NCBI GenBank assembly: GCA_964020155.1
Contig: OZ026563.1
Span: 4,707,940-4,771,939 of the forward strand
Direction: 5' to 3'
Source: Chondrilla cf. caribensis
Taxonomy: Eukaryota > Porifera > Demospongiae > Chondrillida > Chondrillidae
DNA length: 64,000 nt
The notes under the pieces were generated by a model. That model was not told the DNA's origin. It saw only the letters and a program-made list of their open reading frames with translations, and made no database searches. Shown here piece after piece: positions 58,001 to 64,000 of this stretch. Position 1 is the first letter of the stretch; every line of letters starts with the position of its first letter. The translations under genes and the position numbers were made by a program.

Positions 58001-60168
58001 CCATGTTTTCTCCCAACTCTTTATTAGTGGACACGGCCACCTTTTCACTAATCCATGATTCTTCTTCATCAGCGTCGACCTTGAACTGGTGGTAGGCTAG
58101 GGAATCTTCCAGTTTCTGTTTCCTGATCATCAATTGGAAAAGGAAATCAGAATACAACACATCACCAAGTACCGCTTCACACCCCACACACACCTCGCTG
58201 CAGCAAGCTGCTTCAGGTCTCTCCAGTTGGTCTGTAAGTCAGTGCAGCTTTGCTCAATCTCAGGCTGAGCGTACTTATCTTCTAAACTTAACCTCTCTCC
58301 TTGTGTGAGCAGTTTCTAAGGTAACAATAAATTATTGTAAGTAATTATTCAAAATAACAATTGCTGTGAAGCTACTTTGATCTTCTCCTCATGGCTGTTG
58401 AGCTCATTCTCAAGCCTTTGGTGTTTCTTCTTCAGCTTCTGAGCACCTGTCATTTCCTTCCCATAATCCGTCGATCCAAGTAACAGCTTCTTTTCTCTGC
58501 CAGTGAATATCAAGGGATGGTCACATGATGCCCACATGATAGTCACATGGTGCGTACTTTATCCAGGTTTCTTCATTGTCCAAATCATGAAAGAAAAGTT
58601 GTAAAGTGTGCGAGTTCCCCAGTTTAGCTTTGCGTGCAGTTGCCATACTCTTCAACCTGTGGAGATGTTGGATGATGTAGATAGTGGAGGGTGAGTGGAG
58701 GGTGAGTGGAGGGACAGTGGAGGGTGAGTGGAGGGACAGTGGAGGGTGAGTGGAGGGTGAGTGGAGGGTGAGTGGAGGGACAGTGGAGGGTGAGTGGAGG
58801 GTGAGTGGAGGGTGAGTGGAGGGACAGTGGAGGGTGAGTGGAGGGTGAGTGGAGGGACAGTGGAGGGTGAATTCAGGTTCAATGGATGTCATGGGAGACT
58901 AAGGATGAACTTTTGATGTGCAAGAGATTGAGGAAGGAGAGCAAGGTGGGTCTCCATTCTGTACATCCAACTGGACATGATGGCCGGCCTACTGGCTCCA
59001 ACTGGACATGATGGCCGGCCCACTGGCTCCAAGTGGACATGATGGCCGGCCTACTGGCTCCAACCAGACATGATGGCTGGCCCACTGGCTCCAACCAGAC
59101 ATGATGGCCGGCCCACTGGCTCCAAGTGGACATGATGGCCAGCCCACTGGCTCACTTGGTGTATCTGTCATTGATCATCTTCTTCTTGGCATCAATTCCT
59201 TCTGCATCAAAATGTCCTTGCTCTACAAACTTTCTTGCTTGTGTATTGAGGTCTTGGAGACGGTCCTATTGGACAGGAGAAACCTTGTGACACAAATATG
59301 TCTCCATGCAACTCACCTGAACTACCTCGTGGGCTAGTATGTCGGCCTCCACATGTCCGTGCTTCTTGACCAGACTCTCAACACTTGCTAGGTCTCTTCC
59401 GCAGTCTTCGGAAGACAACAAGGCCTCAGTCTGCAGTTTGAGTGAATTCAGAACATTGACAATATGGGCGTGTCAGGCCACTGAGCCCCTCCCACTAAGA
59501 ACAATCTGGGTATGTCACTAAAATAATCCCCTACCACTGGTAACACACCTCAGCCAACCAGAAGTCCATATCCTTGGCTGCCGTGTTGAACTGCAGTTCC
59601 TGGCCTGCTTCCTTGAGCTTCTGTGTCTTCTGCTTCGTCTTGTCCACCAACTTCTCCCACTGGTCCTTGAGAAAGTCAATCCTGGACATCACTTCCGCCT
59701 CCTTACCCGCACATTGGTTACTGTCAATCAGATCTGGACGTAAGAGACAGGCATCACCCTGATGGTGAGATGAATTCACCACAACCCTTGTTACCTTGTC
59801 CAAGCTCCATGAGGGAGAACACCCTATCTTCATTGGCTGTCACCTCTCCTTCAAAGGCTTCATGCTTTTGCAGCTTGCCCTGTGGGTAGGGGGTGGGGGG
59901 TATTTGTACAATCAACAGGAAGCAGTAGTGAACTACAGTACACCGCAAGGTCTGAACACCAAAAGAGACATACTATCAACACATAACATGCTATTATACC
60001 ACACTATGTGTATCACATACCATACTGTATTACATATATCATTACATACATACATACGTCATATATATATATATATATATACACATCTGATGATACATAG
60101 AATACAATATACAGTAAAGAGTAATACAGGCTGATACACTGCATGCTTTTCGATGACTGACTACAACT

Positions 60169-60225
<57 letters not shown>

Positions 60226-63200
60226 TCCTCTCATACCTGCAGGTCGGTGGGATCTAGGTAGGACTCGTCACCAGCCATCTGAAGCTTCTCGCTTATCCAG
60301 GCTTCTGTGTCATCGGCATCACGGAGGAACTGCTGTACAGACTTGGATTCTCCCAACTTCTTCTTGAGGTCAACCAGGGCATCCTTCAGTTTGGACCACC
60401 TCGAGAGGACAGAGGCCCTCCGATCAGCGATCTGGACAGCTGCATAGTGCTGCTTCTGAATGAGCTGGTTAGCATGAGACTGAAGACCGGCTATCTTGTC
60501 CTCCTAGAGACAGCAAGGATGGGACCAGGGATGAGGTACCGACACACCAGGGATGGGACCAGGGATGGAACCAGGGATGGGACCGGGGATGGGACCAGGG
60601 ATGAGGTGTCAACACACCAGGGATGGGACCAGGGATGGGACCAGGGATGAGGTGCCAAATTACGTACAATATTAGCACAATGAGAGGAGACTATGAGAGT
60701 ATAAATTAAAACAAAATGGCTGCCCAACCTGTGCTTGGATTGACAGATCAAAATCCTCGCTCTTCTTCAAAAGAGCTTCAGCAATATCCAGTGATGCTCG
60801 AGCACTTTCTTTGGCAAGATAGGCCTCCCTGGCAGCCATCCACGATTCAGCTGTCTCTGCATCCCTGTTGAACAACTGCACGAAAGAAATGTGGAATTAA
60901 CAGAGTGGTCCATGGCATTAGTGGGAGTGGCCCATGAGAATAGTGGGAGTGGCCCATAAGATTAGTGGGAGTGGTCCATGGCATTAGTGGGAGTGGCCCA
61001 TGAGATTAGTGGGAGTGGTCCATGGCATTAGTGGGAGTGGCCCATGAGATTAGTGGGAGTGGTCCATGGCATTAGTGGGAGTGGCCCATGAGATTAGTGG
61101 GAGTGGTCCATGGCATTAGTGGGAGTGGCCCATGAGAATAGTGGGAGTGGCCCATGAGATTAGTGGGAGTGGCCCATGAGATTAGTGGGAGTGGCCCACG
61201 ACACTCATTTACCTGGAGGTCCCTGCTCTGTTCCAGGAGATGCTTGCGTTTCTTCCACGATCTACATTAGATGACAGAACATGACCGATCTTCCAAATCA
61301 GGATATGTTGACAAATCAACATAAAATATGCACAAGAAAAACAATTCACACAGGTCTGAATAGCCAATAATGACCCAATCACACGCCATAACTCACTCCT
61401 CTAGACCCCGTCGCACACCATAACTCACTCCTCTAGATCCAGTCGCACACCATAACTCACTCCTCTAGATCCCGTCGTACACCATAACTCACTCCTCTAG
61501 ATCCAGTCGCACACCATAACTCACTCCTCTAGACCCCGTCGCACACCATAACTCACTCCTCTAGATCCAGTTGCACACCATAACTCACTCCTCTAGATCC
61601 AGTCGCACACCATAACTCACTCCTCTAGATCCAGTCACACACCATAACTCACTCCTCTAGACCCCGTCGCACACCATAACTCACTCCTCTAGACCCCGTC
61701 GCACACCATAACTCACTCCTCTAGATCCAGTCACACACCATAACTCACTCCTCTAGACCCCGTCACACACCATAACTCACTCCTCTAGATCCAGTCGCAC
61801 ACCATAACTCACTCCTCTAGATCCAGTTGCACACCATAACTCACTCCTCTAGATCCAGTTGCACACCATAACTCACTGCTCTAGAGCCTTTCTCTCTTCC
61901 TTCACTGAATCTAGTTTGTCTTGTATTTCTCCAGATGCATAGTGTCTGTTGCCTAGCAACTGCATACCAAATGTCTCGAAAGAGTGGAAGTTCCCGGCGC
62001 GAGCTTCTATCTCTGCTTTGTGCTTCTGTGGGAATAGGTGATCAAGCATGTGACATGAGTGATCGTGTGATGAAATATGACGTCATATGATGCAGTCACC
62101 TGATGGGCGGCCAAAAGAGCCTCTGCATTGGCCACATCTTTTGCAAGTTCATCAGATGATACCAAAGCACTCATTGAATTCAGCCATCCCATGATATCTC
62201 TGTAACAACAGTGTCCATGGTGAACAACAGAATGACAAGTACATCCATATACAAGTACACAGCAACCAACACATACATATGTACATATCACACACATACA
62301 CACAGTATATGCACAGACACACCTGTAGTTACTGGTGAGTCTCTGGAGGTCTCCGGCATCTTCTAACTTTCCTTTACGTTGGCCAGACTGTGGGAACACA
62401 AGAGAAAGATGGCTGACAGGGGACACGAGAGAGGAGATCAGCATCTGATCCGCTCACCTTTGATCTGAGGCTGGTCCAAGCATCATTCACTTCCTTCTCC
62501 TTCATCTTGATCAACCTGATATTTCCCGGCTGAGATCTCACCAGACGCTCTGCATCCTGACCAAGACTTCTCACCTACATAGACAAGTACAACTCTATTG
62601 CACAATCATCTCAAAATGGCCGCTCTCCTTCCACCTTCTCACCTTGTCTTCCAGAGCAGCTAGGTCTCTCTCCAGTGCTTCGTGCTTTCTCTGAAGAGCT
62701 TGCACACTGGCAAGATCTCTACCACAATCATCCGTGGACAAGGCTGCATCTTTCTCATTGATCCATCCCTTTGTCTCATCAGCATCTCTATGGTAACAGA
62801 AATAAGATGGCTGACCCTTAAGATTGAAGTACACACAGACTGTGCTTACCTAATGAAGGCATGTAATTCCCTGAAACTGTCCAAATTCTCCTTCCTCTTC
62901 ACAGCAAGGTTGGTCAGGTTCTCATAATGCTGATTAAGGGCCTGCACAAGAGGCGGGTATCCATGACATCACAGTGGTAGTAATTACAGGGTTCCACCCA
63001 TTACACTCACTTCTACTTGTGACTGAATGACATCGGATTCACTGTGGCCTTCATCGAGGAGACCTTGGGCCAGTTCACCAACTCGTACCATGCGAGATTC
63101 ACTAGTCATGAGATCTTTCATGAATTCATCGAACTTCTTGATTAGAACAAGAACATGATCAAGGTCCTTGCCAAGCTCGTCTGAGCTAGCTACAGCCTCC

Positions 63201-64000
63201 TACAGAAATTATACAGAGATATCCTAATTTTACACACACATGCACAAAGTTATCCTAATACCACTTCCATATATCTAGTTATCCTAGTAATACACACCAA
63301 TTTACTGAGTTATCCTAATACCTTGTCACTGATCCAGGAGTGAAGTTCGTTGACCTCTCTCTTCAGCTCGTGAAGTTTCAGAGACTCCTCCAAACGATGC
63401 TTCCTGTCTTTAGCTAATCTCAGGAGGCTAGTGTATCTGAGGCAACAGGTGTGGGCTTGCAAATATGACACACCCACTACGGTATGACACACCCACTATG
63501 GCACGACACACCCACTATGGCATGACACACCCACTATGGCATGACACACCCACTATGGCACAACACACCCACTATGGTATAATACACCCACTGTAGTAAG
63601 CCACACCCACTGTAGTGAGCCACACCCACTATAGTAAGCCACGCCCCTACCACTCACTTCCCCTTGATGGCTTGTTGACGTTGAGTCACAGTTTCTTGTT
63701 CGTCAGACCCTCCCATGTCCAGTCCTCCGTTCTGTGTCTCCTGAGTGGGTGGATCCACTCTTCTCACATACACCGCAGGGATAAACCCTTGTCTGTCCCC
63801 ATTTTCCACCTTCCACCAATCCTGCAAGCGATGTCGTCACAGTGTTACAGGAATAAAATCAACAACAGGGTAGTGTTCCAATAGCAGCCCACCTTATTAG
63901 CAGCACTGAGGATGACCATTACATCACCTTTTTTCATGGGAATTTCCCTGTGAGTTTTAGGTTTGTAATCATACATTGCCATGGCATACTGCTTGCTTCC
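55009..64000 (-). CDS. SPTAN1: Alpha-spectrin (non-erythroid type), C-terminal part
   Basis: The 5' end lies beyond the window. Thirty-three exons from 63893-64000 through 63658-63821, 63322-63436, 63011-63199, 62850-62941, 62643-62787, 62458-62574, 62323-62387, 62100-62199, 61877-62025, 61213-61261, 60729-60875, 60237-60503, 59795-59879, 59549-59733, 59317-59430, 59156-59265, 58558-58656, 58376-58496, 58194-58315, 57891-58122, 57773-57820, 57585-57696, 57441-57517, 57243-57379, 56933-57122, 56716-56831, 56594-56657, 56231-56398, 55967-56163, 55601-55801, 55200-55350, 55009-55128. They give 1451 residues. First comes the SH3 domain ([37 protein letters not shown]), then spectrin repeats with their tryptophans, then EF-hands ([31 protein letters not shown]). 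Family knowledge: it pairs with beta-spectrin under the plasma membrane. Length from SH3 to end matches human (about 1500). Confidence 0.93.
58677..58869. repeat. 11-bp modular repeat (GTGGAGGGTGA/GTGGAGGGACA)
   Basis: In the spectrin intron 58657-59155. On the sense strand it is a long pyrimidine-rich tract. Confidence 0.93.
58972..59152. repeat. Minisatellite, about 31-bp unit, 6 copies, starting at a spectrin donor
   Basis: Sense-strand unit GAGCCAGTGGGCCGGCCATC. The first copy begins within the splice donor of exon 59156-59265 (AA then GTGAGCCAGTGGG), so the array seems to have grown from the splice site. Confidence 0.93.
60170..60222. repeat. (GT)n microsatellite, spectrin intron
   Basis: GT on the plus strand, CA on the sense strand. 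It is 14 bp from the exon 60237-60503 donor. Confidence 0.95.
60515..60655. repeat. GGGATGGGACCA-type tandem repeat
   Basis: Irregular 12-13-bp modules in the spectrin intron 60504-60728. Confidence 0.85.
60907..61198. repeat. Minisatellite, about 22-bp modules (TTAGTGGGAGTGGYCCATG)
   Basis: Fills most of the spectrin intron 60876-61212, with two alternating variants. Confidence 0.93.
61385..61877. repeat. Minisatellite, 32-bp unit that includes a 5' splice site, about 15 copies
   Basis: On the sense strand each unit reads CTAGAGGA then GTGAGTTATGGTGTGCA. This copies the end of exon 61877-62025 (CTAGAGCA) and its donor (GTGAGTTATGGTGTGCA). The array starts at that exon border. Confidence 0.96.
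63468..63650. repeat. 19-bp tandem repeat (ACACCCACTATGGCACGAC), about 9 copies
   Basis: In the spectrin intron 63437-63657, decaying toward the right end. Confidence 0.93.

Noticed and set aside
61385..61877. Possible CRISPR-like array of regular repeats
   Set aside because: Units are contiguous without unique spacers, in an animal intron; it is a minisatellite. The same applies to the other arrays.

Overview
The window is nuclear DNA of an animal. The genes are interrupted by many short GT-AG introns, and the proteins are metazoan: alpha-spectrin with its SH3 domain and C-terminal EF-hands, an astacin metalloproteinase with thrombospondin type 1 repeats, tandem stomatins, Integrator subunit 11, CDK1, syntaxin 6, PRPF4 and the calcium-channel protein Flower. 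Compact genes, introns down to about 50-60 bp, many head-to-head gene pairs and very dense (CA)n and minisatellite arrays suggest a non-bilaterian animal, most likely a sponge. That placement is an inference from style, not from a marker gene.

Layout, left to right. A PHPT1 3' end (+) is followed by two tandem stomatin paralogues (-), an IFRD1/2-like gene (-) and a 911-residue uncharacterised IQ-motif protein (-). That gene shares a 145-bp divergent promoter with a lysosomal alpha-L-fucosidase (+). Next come INTS11 (-), an intronless DHX40 helicase (-) and, divergent from DHX40, a sperm-tail PG-rich repeat protein (+). CDK1 (-) and syntaxin 6 (+) form another head-to-head pair. Then follow a secreted astacin/TSP1 protease (-), an orphan basic protein (+), EXD3/mut-7 exonuclease (+), the head-to-head pair Flower/CACFD1 (-) and PRPF4 (+), and the C-terminal 1451 codons of alpha-spectrin (-), which runs off the right edge.

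I built exon models by hand from splice signals, reading phase and family conservation. Thirteen of the models close in frame from start codon to stop codon, and the two edge genes are in frame throughout. Only the 5' end of the orphan gene near 41.6-42.0 kb is unresolved. Most genes are housekeeping or cell-biology genes with no operon-like logic. The shared theme is promoter sharing between divergent pairs, several of them less than 200 bp apart.

The most unusual layer is in the introns. About 20 minisatellites and 17 long (CA)n/(GT)n runs occupy them. In 14 of the 17 runs the transcribed sense strand carries GT, and several runs start exactly at the 5' splice site. Two minisatellites are tandem copies of a splice site itself: about 15 copies of a 5' splice-site unit in alpha-spectrin and about 26 copies of a 3' splice-site-like unit in PRPF4. 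Other points are a histidine at the normally invariant zero-layer glutamine of syntaxin 6, a PSTTVRE cyclin-binding helix in CDK1, a 38-bp perfect palindrome, and a hAT element that keeps the start of a BED-finger transposase, inserted inside a minisatellite with a clean 8-bp target duplication.
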